This document shows positions 1 through 7,895 of a stretch of 64,000 nt of DNA, one piece after another. Both the position numbers and the translations under genes were made by a program. The notes under the pieces are model-generated. The model worked only from the letters and a program-made list of their open reading frames with translations, did no database searches and was not told the origin of the DNA. Origin of the DNA: Cytophagales bacterium. GTDB lineage: Bacteria > Bacteroidota > Bacteroidia > Cytophagales > Thermoflexibacteraceae. The stretch's first letter is position 1; the number at the start of each line of letters is the position of its first letter. Where the stretch lies: contig JAAFKA010000003.1 in assembly GCA_013299115.1 (NCBI GenBank), positions 1 through 64,000 on the forward strand, in the 5' to 3' direction.

Positions 1-161
1 AAACCTAAAGACTTACTTACTTGTAGACCTGACAAACCATCAGAGAGATGTAAAATAATTGTTGCCCGTTCTCTATCACGAGAACTGCCTGTAGTTTGTT
101 TGGATAAGGTGGTTAAGAATTCACGTTGTAGGGAACTCAAAACTATGGTGGGACTTTTCAT
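1..161 (-). CDS. IS630-type transposase, N-terminal part (cut by window edge)
   Basis: This is the first 53 codons of a leftward gene that runs off the window start, so only the N-terminus is visible. The translation starts MKSPTIVLSSLQREFLTTLS and continues with an arginine-rich stretch (SSRDRERATIILHLSDGLS) and GLQVSKSLG. That layout is typical of the first helix-turn-helix of IS630/Tc1-like transposases and related orphan HTH proteins. The ATG lies at 159-161. The catalytic DDE domain is outside the window, so I cannot tell whether the transposase is intact. An 18-bp inverted repeat sits about 130 bp upstream (295-387) and may or may not belong to the same element. Confidence 0.55.
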   Translation of the reverse strand, partial: MKSPTIVLSSLQREFLTTLSKQTTGSSRDRERATIILHLSDGLSGLQVSKSLG

Positions 162-294
162 AGCACAAAGATAACCAAAAAAAGTAAAATAAAAAATAGG
201 CACTTATTTATGAGATGTAACAGTAGTAATCTTTTAGTTTATTCTAATGGGTAATCTTTTGATAGAAAAAAATTGAACTACTCAAACTACAAAT

Positions 295-387
295 TAGAGT
301 TTATGAATAATTACCCAAAGATGTCATTTTTTTGAAAAATGACATCTTTTGCCAAGCCTCTTAACAAAAAATTATTCATAAACTCTA
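295..387. repeat. 18-bp inverted repeat enclosing a second hairpin
   Basis: Perfect 18-bp arms TAGAGTTTATGAATAATT lie at 295-312 and, inverted, at 370-387. Between them is a further palindrome, AGATGTCAT...ATGACATCT, at about 319-346. It lies just downstream of the beta-propeller lipoprotein gene, which ends at 400 on the minus strand, so it could act as a terminator. Pieces of the same words recur near 7210-7235 and 23448-23479, where they flank other genes. It is therefore probably a dispersed element rather than a one-off structure. Confidence 0.6.
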
Positions 388-399
388 TTGTACATCTTC

Positions 400-1437
400 C
401 TATCTAAAAACAAACCCATTTGTTCCTACACCTGCCGTTACAGAATCCAAAGCCACACCTTGTTGGTTGAAACGAATGACTCTACTGTTAGAGGTAAAAC
501 TTGCAACACCGCCATAAATTGTGCCGTCATTGTCCACCCCAAAACCATAGAAATTGCGTGAAATCAGGCGGTTGGTAGGCAAAGCCGTTGCCGAAATATC
601 CATTGCATAGACGCCTGTGCTGTTAGACAAAAACACCCTGTTTTTGGCAGCATTTAAGGCAAGATTGCCACCATACATATTGGCGAGGGCTATGCGTGCC
701 TGCACCGCAGGACTGTTTGGGTTCAAACGGACTAAACCACCCGCCACAGGAGGCGTACTCCACGAAACTCCTTCGCAAAGCACCCAAATATTGTTGTTGG
801 CATCTTGCACCATCGCATCTGGGCTTGGCAACACCTCTATCGAAGCCTCTACCAAGTCGGTTGCAGTGTTGATAACCGAAATCGTATTGCTACCCGAATT
901 GCTTACGTACAATTTGCCGTTGCTTGCCAACAATAATTTTTCGGGCAATTTGCCAACAGCAATATTTTTGAGAACTTTGTAAGTGGCAAGGTCTATGACT
1001 GCCACCTGCCCCTGTGCCACCGAAAAATTAATCCACGTGCTAACGTACAATTTGCCGTTTGCCACCGCAGCATAACGGGGGAGTTGGAGGTCTATCTGCG
1101 GAGCAAGGCTTTTAAATGTATTGGCATCGACTACCTCTACTTTGTTGCTGTTATTGACTACCAAAAAAGCCTTGTCGCCCACCACTGTTACAGACTGCAC
1201 CACGTCGCCCAAACTTCTGCCATTGACAGTGCGAAAAATCTCGTTGGTGATAGTTTTCGCACTGCGGTCATAAAAACTAATGCTGCCATTGGAGTTCTGA
1301 AAACTGCCTTCATTGACTACCAAAACTCCTTTTTCATAATCCCCTTTGGGTGCAGGTGGCGGCGTGTTGCTTTCGCAGGCTGCCAAAAAACTAAGTGCCA
1401 AAGCACCAAAAAACGAAATTGAATTGTTTTTGAACAT
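400..1437 (-). CDS. YncE-like beta-propeller lipoprotein (DUF5074-type)
   Basis: A 345-residue exported lipoprotein. The N-terminus has a short hydrophobic segment ending in a lipobox (LAAC at about residues 18-21), followed by a proline-rich linker. The rest consists of repeated blades such as VSVINTATDLVEASIEV and AVIDLATYKVLKNIAVG, characteristic of YVTN/YncE seven-bladed propellers. Proteins of this type in Bacteroidota are often encoded next to a TonB-dependent receptor under a cobalamin riboswitch. That is the case here: the receptor gene lies 370 bp upstream in the same direction. The inferred role is a surface accessory lipoprotein for corrinoid or metal-chelate uptake. Its substrate cannot be read from the sequence. 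It is probably co-transcribed with the receptor, although a nested repeat block (1484-1773) separates them. Confidence 0.8.
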   Translation of the reverse strand: MFKNNSISFFGALALSFLAACESNTPPPAPKGDYEKGVLVVNEGSFQNSNGSISFYDRSAKTITNEIFRTVNGRSLGDVVQSVTVVGDKAFLVVNNSNKVEVVDANTFKSLAPQIDLQLPRYAAVANGKLYVSTWINFSVAQGQVAVIDLATYKVLKNIAVGKLPEKLLLASNGKLYVSNSGSNTISVINTATDLVEASIEVLPSPDAMVQDANNNIWVLCEGVSWSTPPVAGGLVRLNPNSPAVQARIALANMYGGNLALNAAKNRVFLSNSTGVYAMDISATALPTNRLISRNFYGFGVDNDGTIYGGVASFTSNSRVIRFNQQGVALDSVTAGVGTNGFVFR

Positions 1438-1483
1438 AAAAATAAATTGTTAAAATGATTGAAATAATTTTGTTTGTAGCATA

Positions 1484-1773
1484 GACTTTAGTCCAATGCT
1501 ATTAAGCTAAGAATAACTCACAACATCGAAGAGCAATTCCATTGTGGGTTGAACAATAATAGCCCTACGTGCAACGTAGGGAAAAAGGTGCAAGGCTACT
1601 CCACAACCCCGAAGGGGTTGAACAATGACATATTGCTACCCAAATGTTCAACCTCTTCGAGGTTGGATGCACATTTGCAAATACTTCCCTATGTTGCATG
1701 TAGGGCTATTAATGTTCAACCTCTTCGAGGTTGTAAATACGATTCCTTAGCTTAACATCATTGGACTTTAGTC
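1484..1773. repeat. Nested inverted-repeat block (about 290 bp)
   Basis: This gene-free stretch is made of palindromes inside palindromes. The outer arms, about 31 bp, start with AGACTTTAGTCCAATG at 1484 and return inverted, with a few mismatches, at 1742-1773. Inside are CCCTACGTGCAACGTAGGG near 1563-1581 and its partner near 1688-1706. Three copies of a small hairpin of the form CAACC-CCGAAG/TCTTCGA-GGTTG lie near 1602-1622, 1648-1667 and 1713-1732. The hairpin tips differ between copies but keep pairing. It separates the receptor gene from its lipoprotein partner. No coding sequence is credible here. Confidence 0.7.
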
Positions 1774-1806
1774 TGTGGTTTCAGTTTGTCAAAACCGAAA
1801 CTTTTA

Positions 1807-3942
1807 CTAAAAAAACACTTGCAAACTCACTGCATAATTTCGCAAAGGCATAGCTCGGAAGGCTACGTTTTCGTAAACTGCATTTGTTAGGTTATTGATT
1901 TTCAACCAAATAGCAACTTTTGTATTGCCTTTGCTGGTTCGCAAATGCTGCCAATTTGTTTGGTAGCCCACAGCCAAATTGCCGAGCCAATAAGCAGGTA
2001 AAGATTCCAAATTATCTGCCAAAGTAAACCGACTACCTATGTAAGTTCCGTTTACATTGAGTGATATTTTTTTGTATGTTACCAATCCAAAAAAATTGCT
2101 TGTATGCAGAGGTACGTAAGCTAATTGCTTGTCTTTTTCTTCGGGTTGTTGAGTTTCGGTTTGTATAGATTGGGTATATTGGTAGTTTACACCCAATAAA
2201 GTTTCTATGGTTTGCGTCTTTATTTTCAACTGACTTGTCCCTTCTATTCCTCTTGCCCGCACCTGCAAGAGATTATCGGGATACCAAAACGAATTGCCAG
2301 CTTTCCACTGTATCCAATTGTTTATCAGGTTGTTGTAAGCAGTCCATTCGTTAGTCCACAACAAGGTGAGTTGATTTTTTTCGTGCAACCATTGGTGGCG
2401 AAACCCTGTTTCTATGCTTGTACCTTGTTCGGGTTTCAGGTTGGGGTTGCCCCCTGGTTGCCAAAATCTTTCGTTCAAGGTAGGCACTCGATAGGAAAGA
2501 GCAGCATGGGCTTTGAGGGTAAGCAAATGATTGCCGCGTTGCAAAACCTGATAATTGCAGCCCAAACTTGGCGTAGGTGGCGGATTGAAACCCTCTACGA
2601 TAGCCTGTCTTAGATTGGCTGTTAGTTGCAAATGATACGTAAGATTGTAACGAAAAAGTGCAAAAAAAGAAGCCCTGTTTTCGGTTATATTTTTGCCATA
2701 ACCATCTACAAAAGCAGCAAAATGTTGGTAGTCTGCCCCCAACTGCAAAGCTATATGAGGTCGAAACTGAATGGTATGTTCGGCTTGTGCTTGCGAAGTT
2801 TGCACCAAAGAATGAGAAGGAGTCATGTTGTCATTGGCATAGACCAAGTTATCGTGAAAAAAGGCAGTTTTGATAGTGGTTTTAGTTTTGCGATAGGGCA
2901 AAACCAATTCTGCCATAGCCCTAAAATTTTGGTCTGTTTGGTTGGCGTTGTGGTGTGCTACGCCCATAGGTGCTTGTAGTTGTCGATAACTGTCTGTGTA
3001 CCAAGCTCTTACAATCAAATGGCTTGCTTTGCCTATTTTCAAACCCACGTCTTGCGTAAAACCTATCTGCCGAATGGCTGCATTTTCTTGCTTTTCGGTT
3101 GGGTTTCCAAATTTATTTCGATTACTAAAAGCAAAGTCATTTTGCAAACTTTGTTGGTAAAAAGAAGTTTGCAAAGCTACTTTCGAATTGGCAAAGAGGG
3201 CATAAAAGTTGGTTTTATTCAGCCCAAAACTGCCAATTTCTTGCCCAAAAGCCACCTGTTTTTGTTTGGTAAAAGTCAAAGGCGTATTGAGCAGCACCGC
3301 ACCGCCCACCGCAGCCGTACCATAATTGGCACTGGCTGCCCCCAACCGAAAGGCAACCGAAGTTTGGGAGTGCAGGGGCAAGGTAGCAAAATCTGTCTGC
3401 CCCAGCGAAGGGTGATTGATATTCAGCCCATTCCAAAGCACAGCCGTATGATTGGGCGAAGTTCCCCGAAACGAAACCGTAGCCAACATACCTGTTCCGT
3501 AATTGCGAAGATAAGCAGGGGCATAGTTTGCCAACACATCAGCCAAATTATTGGAGAGGTTGATTTTCAGGAGTTTAGGGTCTATTTCCAACACTTTGCC
3601 CCCCGCCGCAAAATCCGAAGGTCGGCTACCTATCACCGCCACCGAAGGTAGGAGTTTGGCAACAGATAAGGTATCTTTTGCCGAACTCAACAGCAAAGAG
3701 TCAGGTAGGTTTTGGGCAACAAGAGAAAAATTGTTGCAAAGCAGCAGCAAAAAAAAGATTTTGATTACGCTGACTACGCTTGTCAAGGTCTTCGACCCTT
3801 GCCAACGTAGTACGGTTTTTCCTACGCTTGTCAAGGTCTTCGACCATTGCCAACGTAGCAGGATTTGGTTTACGTTGGCAATGGTCGAAGACCTTGACAA
3901 ACGTAAACGTAGCTTTCCCAAATAAATTTGCGAAATAAGCAT
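1807..3942 (-). CDS. btuB: TonB-dependent outer-membrane receptor under a cobalamin riboswitch (BtuB-like)
   Basis: An outer-membrane beta-barrel receptor for active uptake, powered by TonB. A plug domain follows the signal peptide (PSVAVIGSRPSDF, then NLADVLANYAPAYLRNYG and ATVSFRGTSPNHTAVLWNG). The barrel ends with an aromatic terminus (YAVSLQVFF). A cobalamin riboswitch sits directly upstream, so the likely ligand is a corrinoid. That is inference from regulation, not from binding residues. The start is unusual. The hydrophobic core (IKIFFLLLLCNN...LVAQ) is preceded in frame by about 60 residues encoded by three copies of a dispersed palindrome (3775-3905). There is no usable start codon between the palindromes and the core. 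The ATG at 3942 is chosen; a GTG at 3960 is the alternative. Confidence 0.85.
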   Translation of the reverse strand: MLISQIYLGKLRLRLSRSSTIANVNQILLRWQWSKTLTSVGKTVLRWQGSKTLTSVVSVIKIFFLLLLCNNFSLVAQNLPDSLLLSSAKDTLSVAKLLPSVAVIGSRPSDFAAGGKVLEIDPKLLKINLSNNLADVLANYAPAYLRNYGTGMLATVSFRGTSPNHTAVLWNGLNINHPSLGQTDFATLPLHSQTSVAFRLGAASANYGTAAVGGAVLLNTPLTFTKQKQVAFGQEIGSFGLNKTNFYALFANSKVALQTSFYQQSLQNDFAFSNRNKFGNPTEKQENAAIRQIGFTQDVGLKIGKASHLIVRAWYTDSYRQLQAPMGVAHHNANQTDQNFRAMAELVLPYRKTKTTIKTAFFHDNLVYANDNMTPSHSLVQTSQAQAEHTIQFRPHIALQLGADYQHFAAFVDGYGKNITENRASFFALFRYNLTYHLQLTANLRQAIVEGFNPPPTPSLGCNYQVLQRGNHLLTLKAHAALSYRVPTLNERFWQPGGNPNLKPEQGTSIETGFRHQWLHEKNQLTLLWTNEWTAYNNLINNWIQWKAGNSFWYPDNLLQVRARGIEGTSQLKIKTQTIETLLGVNYQYTQSIQTETQQPEEKDKQLAYVPLHTSNFFGLVTYKKISLNVNGTYIGSRFTLADNLESLPAYWLGNLAVGYQTNWQHLRTSKGNTKVAIWLKINNLTNAVYENVAFRAMPLRNYAVSLQVFF
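3775..3905. repeat. Three copies of dispersed palindrome A inside the receptor's 5' coding end
   Basis: Copies lie at 3775-3809, 3823-3857 and, inverted, 3871-3905. Each is 35 bp with arms TACGNTTGTCAAGG and CCATTGCCAACGTA around a TCTTCGA centre, so the tip reads GGTC-TTC-GACC. The copies are translated in frame as part of the receptor's long, basic N-terminus (each contributes words such as RWQ and SKTLTSV). One copy has a change in the right arm (CCCTTGCC). Confidence 0.85.
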
Positions 3943-3989
3943 AACAGACCAGCTTTTCACCCGAAAGCAACGGTTTAAAGTGTATGTAT

Positions 3990-4200
3990 TTGCGTAGTTG
4001 GCAGGTCTCCTGACTTTGCGTAATGTTGCTGCCTTCCCATGCGTAATGCACAGTGGCTATGAGCTTGATGCAACAAAACCCGAAAAAACGAACTCAATAG
4101 TTCTTTCGGCAAGGCTTACAGTTGCGGGGACAGTTGAGGTCTTACACCTCATTCCCTTTTAAATGTTGGGGTGCTTGGCGGCACTACCAACATACCGAAC
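3990..4200 (-). promoter_or_regulatory. Cobalamin riboswitch
   Basis: Read on the minus strand, this leader has the hallmark blocks of the AdoCbl riboswitch in order: AAAAGGGAA at about 4155, the B12-box-like core CTGTCCCCGCAACTGTAAG at about 4117-4135, CCACTG, ATGGGAAGGC, and the closing AGTCAGGAGACCTGCC at about 3993-4008. It ends about 50 bp before the start of the receptor gene and almost certainly represses it when cobalamin is plentiful. The pairing of the first stem (GGTAGTGCCGCC with partner near 4190) sets the upstream limit only approximately. Confidence 0.92.
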
Positions 4201-4230
4201 TAAGCATTTTGGAAATAAATTTAACTTAGG

Positions 4231-4319
4231 TACGTTGGCAATGGTGCTTTTGCACCTTGACAACCGTACCGACTCCATTTTTTATACGATTGTCAAGGTC
4301 TTCGACCATTGCCAACGTA
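4231..4319. repeat. Two copies of dispersed palindrome A with different tips
   Basis: One inverted copy at 4231-4268 has a tip reading GGTGC-TTTT-GCACC. A direct copy at 4285-4319 has the tip GGTC-TTC-GACC. The outer arms (TACG..TTGTCAAGG and CCATTGCCAACGTA) are conserved in both. They lie between infA and the riboswitch and could serve as a terminator region for infA. No gene is visible between 4201 and 4340. Confidence 0.8.
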
Positions 4320-4340
4320 TAAAAAAACGTATAAAATAAT

Positions 4341-4559
4341 TTATTTGTACCTGTACGTAATACGACCTTTGGTAAGGTCATAAGGCGACATTTCTAATTT
4401 TACTTTATCACCAGGTAATATTCTGATGTAGTTCATACGCATTTTGCCTGAAATGTGGGCAATGACTTGGTGTCCATTTTCTAACTCTACTCTAAACATG
4501 GCGTTTGATAGTGCTTCTAAAATGGTACCGTCTAATTCAATATTGGCTTGTTTGGGCAT
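4341..4559 (-). CDS. infA: Translation initiation factor IF-1
   Basis: A 72-residue S1/OB-fold protein of exactly the usual IF-1 length. It has the family sequence throughout: [20 protein letters not shown], then [33 protein letters not shown] and RITYR. IF-1 binds the ribosomal A site during initiation. It lies 21 bp downstream of map in the same direction, so the two are almost certainly co-transcribed. In most Bacteroidota the pair sits inside the secY-map-infA-rpmJ-rpsM cluster. Here infA is followed by dispersed palindromes and a riboswitch, with no rpmJ. Confidence 0.97.
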   Translation of the reverse strand: MPKQANIELDGTILEALSNAMFRVELENGHQVIAHISGKMRMNYIRILPGDKVKLEMSPYDLTKGRITYRYK

Positions 4560-4580
4560 AATAAAGATAAATAATTTTTG

Positions 4581-5357
4581 TTAAAGATTGCGTACTGCTT
4601 CTATGTATTTGAAAGTAGTTAAAATTTCTACTTTTCCGTTTAAAATACCGACTGTATGTTCGAAGTGGGCAGAAGGTTTGCCATCAGCAGCACGAATACC
4701 GTGCTTGTCTTCACTTTTCACCACATCTTTTTTGCCCATGTTAATCATAGGCTCTATGGCAATGACTAAACCGTTGAGTAGTTTTTTGCCGTCGCCACGT
4801 TTGCCGTAGTTCTGCACTACGGGGTCTTCGTGCAGGTCTTTGCCTACGCCATGCCCTACCAATTCTCTCACCACAGAAAAACCTTGTGCCTCTACGTGCT
4901 TTTGAATAGCAAAACCTACATCGCCGAGTCGACCTCCCATTTTCATTGCTGCTATGCCTTCGTAGAGAGATTCTTTGGTGGCTTTGAGTAGTTTCATGGT
5001 CTTGGGGTCTATTTCTCCCACAGGATGCGTGTAGGCAGAGTCGGAGTGGTAGCCGTTGAAAAACACACCGCAATCGATGGAAACGATGTCGCCTTCTTTC
5101 AGCTCATATTTGCTGGGGACACCATGCACCACCATACTATTGACCGAGATACACAGCGAGGCTGGAAACTCATTATAGTTCAGGAAAGACGGCTGGGCTT
5201 TGTGGTCTTTGATAAACTCCTCCGCCATTTTGTCTATGTCTTGGGTGGCTACACCGGGCTTTACCATTTTGGTTATTTCGCCATGTACTCTACCCAAAAT
5301 ATCGGCACTTGCTTTGATACCGTCTATGTCTTGTTGGGTTTTGTAGTAAATATTCAT
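4581..5357 (-). CDS. map: Methionine aminopeptidase, type I
   Basis: This enzyme removes the initiator methionine from nascent proteins in the cytoplasm. The 258-residue sequence carries all five metal ligands of the pita-bread fold: D95 (SIDCG), D106 (HSDSAYT), H169 (VGHGVG), E202 (AIEPMI) and E233 (HFEHTVGI). This spacing matches the E. coli enzyme. There is no N-terminal extension, so it is the short bacterial type Ia form. It is the first gene of a map-infA pair. About 285 bp of gene-poor sequence separates it from a divergent gene, giving room for its own promoter. Confidence 0.97.
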   Translation of the reverse strand: MNIYYKTQQDIDGIKASADILGRVHGEITKMVKPGVATQDIDKMAEEFIKDHKAQPSFLNYNEFPASLCISVNSMVVHGVPSKYELKEGDIVSIDCGVFFNGYHSDSAYTHPVGEIDPKTMKLLKATKESLYEGIAAMKMGGRLGDVGFAIQKHVEAQGFSVVRELVGHGVGKDLHEDPVVQNYGKRGDGKKLLNGLVIAIEPMINMGKKDVVKSEDKHGIRAADGKPSAHFEHTVGILNGKVEILTTFKYIEAVRNL

Positions 5358-5580
5358 GTAACTTAGCTATTGATAACTTAACAAGTTGCAAAGGTAGAAA
5401 AATTTATTTGCAATTTTACTGAAAATTCATCTTTCTTTTTTAGCTGTTTTGTTGTAGTGGGTGGCACAGGTAGCCACCCAAAAAGAGTCAGTCCATTCTT
5501 AACTTGATGAAACAAAATCAAACAGTAACTAAGCTATCGTTGCAACCAAAGCCATTATAACTTATCAAATTAACATAGTG

Positions 5581-5611
5581 TTTGATTTCTTTCCGATTTT
5601 AACTATCTTTG
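5581..5611 (+). promoter_or_regulatory. Bacteroidota-type promoter of the AAA/PD-(D/E)XK gene
   Basis: TTTG at 5581-5584 is followed after 19 bases by TATCTTTG at 5604-5611. This fits the TTTG-N19-21-TAnnTTTG consensus of the Bacteroidota primary sigma factor. The ATG of the next gene lies at 5644. The rest of the 5358-5643 gap holds a small GGGTGGC/GCCACCC hairpin (5459-5479) and nothing else that I can name. Confidence 0.6.
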
Positions 5612-5643
5612 CCATAGGTGTTTGTCTAAGACTTAAATAGTTT

Positions 5644-7197
5644 ATGAAAAAATTATCCTTACCTCTCAATGATTTTGCCGATGTCATTACAGGCAATCGT
5701 ATTTATGTGGACAAAACAATGTTTTTGCTTCCCCTAATAGAACAAAAAGGCTTTTATTTCCTTTCCCGTCCTCGCCGTTTTGGTAAGTCTTTGCTGTTGA
5801 GTACGTTTAAGTATATTTTTCAAGGTCGCAAAGAGTTGTTTGCAGGGTTGTATATCGAGGACAAGATTGAGTGGAAAGCCTATCCTGTCATTCATTTAGA
5901 TTTTTTGAATATTAGTTACAAAGATACAACCTTAGCAGAAGGATTGAAATATTATTTGCGAAAAGAAGCAAAAAAAGAGAATATTACCTTAGAAAGTGAT
6001 TCGCCAAGAGATTTATTTTCTGACTTAATTACAGCATTGAAAGCCAAATACCAGCAAAATGTGGTCATTTTGATAGACGAATACGACAAAAGTATTGTAG
6101 ATTATATAGACGAACCAGCCCAAGCTGCCATTAATCGTGATACACTAAAAAATTTCTTTGGCACATTGAAAGGGCTGACTGCCGATTTGCAATTTATTTT
6201 CTTGACAGGTGTTTCCAAATTTAGCAAAGTTTCCTTGTTTTCTGACCTCAATAATTTGATGGATTTAACCCTCGACAAGAATTATGCTACGCTGTTGGGC
6301 TACACGCAAAGTGAAGTAGAAACTTATTTTGTGGATTATTTAGAGAAACACCGTTTAGAAAAAAATATATCCTTGCACGAGTTGTTGGCAGAAATTAAAC
6401 GATGGTACAATGGCTATTCGTGGAATGGTGTGGATACTGTTTATAATCCCTACTCAATTCTTAACTTTTTGTACAGTGGCGAATTTCTCAACCATTGGTT
6501 TAGTACAGGTACACCCACAATGGTGGTTAAAATGTTGAACAAACAGTACCTTAAAGATTTTAAAAATGTGCCTTTTGGTATTTCTGAATTGGACAGGTAT
6601 GATATTACCCAAATAGAAAAACATTTGGTGTCTTTGCTTTTCCAAACAGGTTATCTAACAATTACCAAAAAAGTAGATGACCAAACCTTCTTGCTCAATT
6701 ACCCCAATCAAGAAGTTAGAGATGCTTTCAATTATTTTCGGGTTGCCGAATATATTGAAGGAGTTACAAGTCTGGACGAATTGAAATACAACTTAAAAAC
6801 CAGCTTATTTGAGAGCAATATGGACTTATTTGTAGAAAACTTGACAATTTTATTTGCCCAAATTCCCTATCAAATTGTCATTTCTAATCGGGAGGCTTAT
6901 TACCAACTCATTATTTATTTGACCTTAAAAATATTAGGTTTAGAAATCATAGCCGAAGACAATACCAACAAAGGCAGAATTGATGCCGTTATTTTCGTGC
7001 CTAACTATATTTACATCATAGAATTTAAGTTTTCGAGTAGTACTAAACAAGCACTGTTGCAAATTAAGGACAAAAAATATTATGAAAAATATTTGGCAGA
7101 CCATAGGCAAATCTGTTTGGTGGGTATGAACTTTGATTACGAAAACCGAACTGTGGTGGAGTGTGTGATGGAGAGAGTGGAGAAACAGAGAATGTAG
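5644..7197 (+). CDS. AAA-ATPase-like protein with C-terminal PD-(D/E)XK domain
   Basis: A 517-residue protein of the family that is strongly expanded in Bacteroidota (AAA-ATPase_like plus PDDEXK_9, formerly DUF1703). The N-terminal ATPase part has YVDKT, a P-loop variant RPRRFGKSLLLS (about residues 42-53) and a Walker B-like LIDEYDKS at about 144-151. It also has FLTGVSKFSKVSLFSDLNN, a family signature. The C-terminal nuclease-like fold has D447 (GRID), E460 and K462 (EFKF), then QIKDKKYYEKY, so the PD-(D/E)XK triad looks intact. Function is unknown; a role in DNA transactions or mobile-element biology is often suggested. It is monocistronic from its own promoter. Multi-copy families like this often move within genomes, but no flanking repeats are visible. 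Confidence 0.88.
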   Translation: MKKLSLPLNDFADVITGNRIYVDKTMFLLPLIEQKGFYFLSRPRRFGKSLLLSTFKYIFQGRKELFAGLYIEDKIEWKAYPVIHLDFLNISYKDTTLAEGLKYYLRKEAKKENITLESDSPRDLFSDLITALKAKYQQNVVILIDEYDKSIVDYIDEPAQAAINRDTLKNFFGTLKGLTADLQFIFLTGVSKFSKVSLFSDLNNLMDLTLDKNYATLLGYTQSEVETYFVDYLEKHRLEKNISLHELLAEIKRWYNGYSWNGVDTVYNPYSILNFLYSGEFLNHWFSTGTPTMVVKMLNKQYLKDFKNVPFGISELDRYDITQIEKHLVSLLFQTGYLTITKKVDDQTFLLNYPNQEVRDAFNYFRVAEYIEGVTSLDELKYNLKTSLFESNMDLFVENLTILFAQIPYQIVISNREAYYQLIIYLTLKILGLEIIAEDNTNKGRIDAVIFVPNYIYIIEFKFSSSTKQALLQIKDKKYYEKYLADHRQICLVGMNFDYENRTVVECVMERVEKQRM

Positions 7198-7304
7198 AAA
7201 CAGAACCTCGTAACAATTATTCACGAACTCTATTTTGTTATTCTGTTTTAAATAGTTTTCTTTGTTGTAGTTTTCCAAATAAAATAAAGCAAAATAGTAG
7301 CCAA

Positions 7305-7895
7305 ATGTTAGTTGTAGGAGATACCATAGTGAGTGATGACATAGCCGACCAGTTTTTTGTCTGTCATATAGAAAAATGCAAAGGGGCTTGTTGCTCGGCA
7401 GGAGATTTGGGTGCCCCCTTGGCAGCAGACGAATTGCCTATTTTAGAAGCTGTTTATGAGCAAGTCAAGCCTTATTTATCGGAGGCAGGCAGGCAAACCA
7501 TAGCCAAAGAAGGGCTGTTTATCAAGGATTTCGAGGGAGATTTTTCTACGCCTACTATCAAGGACAAGGAATGTGCCTACGCCATTTACGACCAGCACAA
7601 AACTCTGAAATGTGGCATAGAACAAGCCTATTTAGACGGCAAAATTGAGTTTAGGAAACCAATTTCTTGTCATTTGTACCCCATTCGTATCAAAAATTAC
7701 GGCAATTTTGATGCCCTGAACTACCACCGTTGGGATATTTGCAGTGAGGCGTGCAGTTTGGGCAAACAGTTGGGTGTGCCTATCTACAAATTTTTGAAAG
7801 ATGCCCTCATTCGCAAATATGGCGAAAGTTGGTACAATGAGTTGGTGCAGCAAATAGAAAGCAATGCCGAAAGATTAGCCACTGTAACAAAATAA
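7305..7895 (+). CDS. DUF3109 family protein
   Basis: A 196-residue protein of a family widespread in Bacteroidota and otherwise uncharacterised. Conserved cysteines are visible: CHIEKCKGACC near the start, then DKECAYAIY, LKCGIEQAY, PISCHLYPIRI and DICSEAC. They resemble a zinc- or Fe-S-binding arrangement of the YkgJ type. I chose the ATG at 7305 (MLVVGDTIVSDDI) because homologues start there. An open frame extends upstream to 7161, but it overlaps the preceding gene and reads as non-protein sequence. The stop overlaps the next ATG by one base, so it is translationally coupled to the glycosyltransferase. Confidence 0.88.
   Translation: MLVVGDTIVSDDIADQFFVCHIEKCKGACCSAGDLGAPLAADELPILEAVYEQVKPYLSEAGRQTIAKEGLFIKDFEGDFSTPTIKDKECAYAIYDQHKTLKCGIEQAYLDGKIEFRKPISCHLYPIRIKNYGNFDALNYHRWDICSEACSLGKQLGVPIYKFLKDALIRKYGESWYNELVQQIESNAERLATVTK

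Noticed and set aside
1549-1755. A short plus-strand frame in the nested repeat block
   Set aside because: It is built entirely from palindromic repeats and has no protein-like composition.
2980-3651. A 223-codon plus-strand frame opposite the TonB-dependent receptor
   Set aside because: It mirrors conserved receptor codons and has no start signals or recognisable family.
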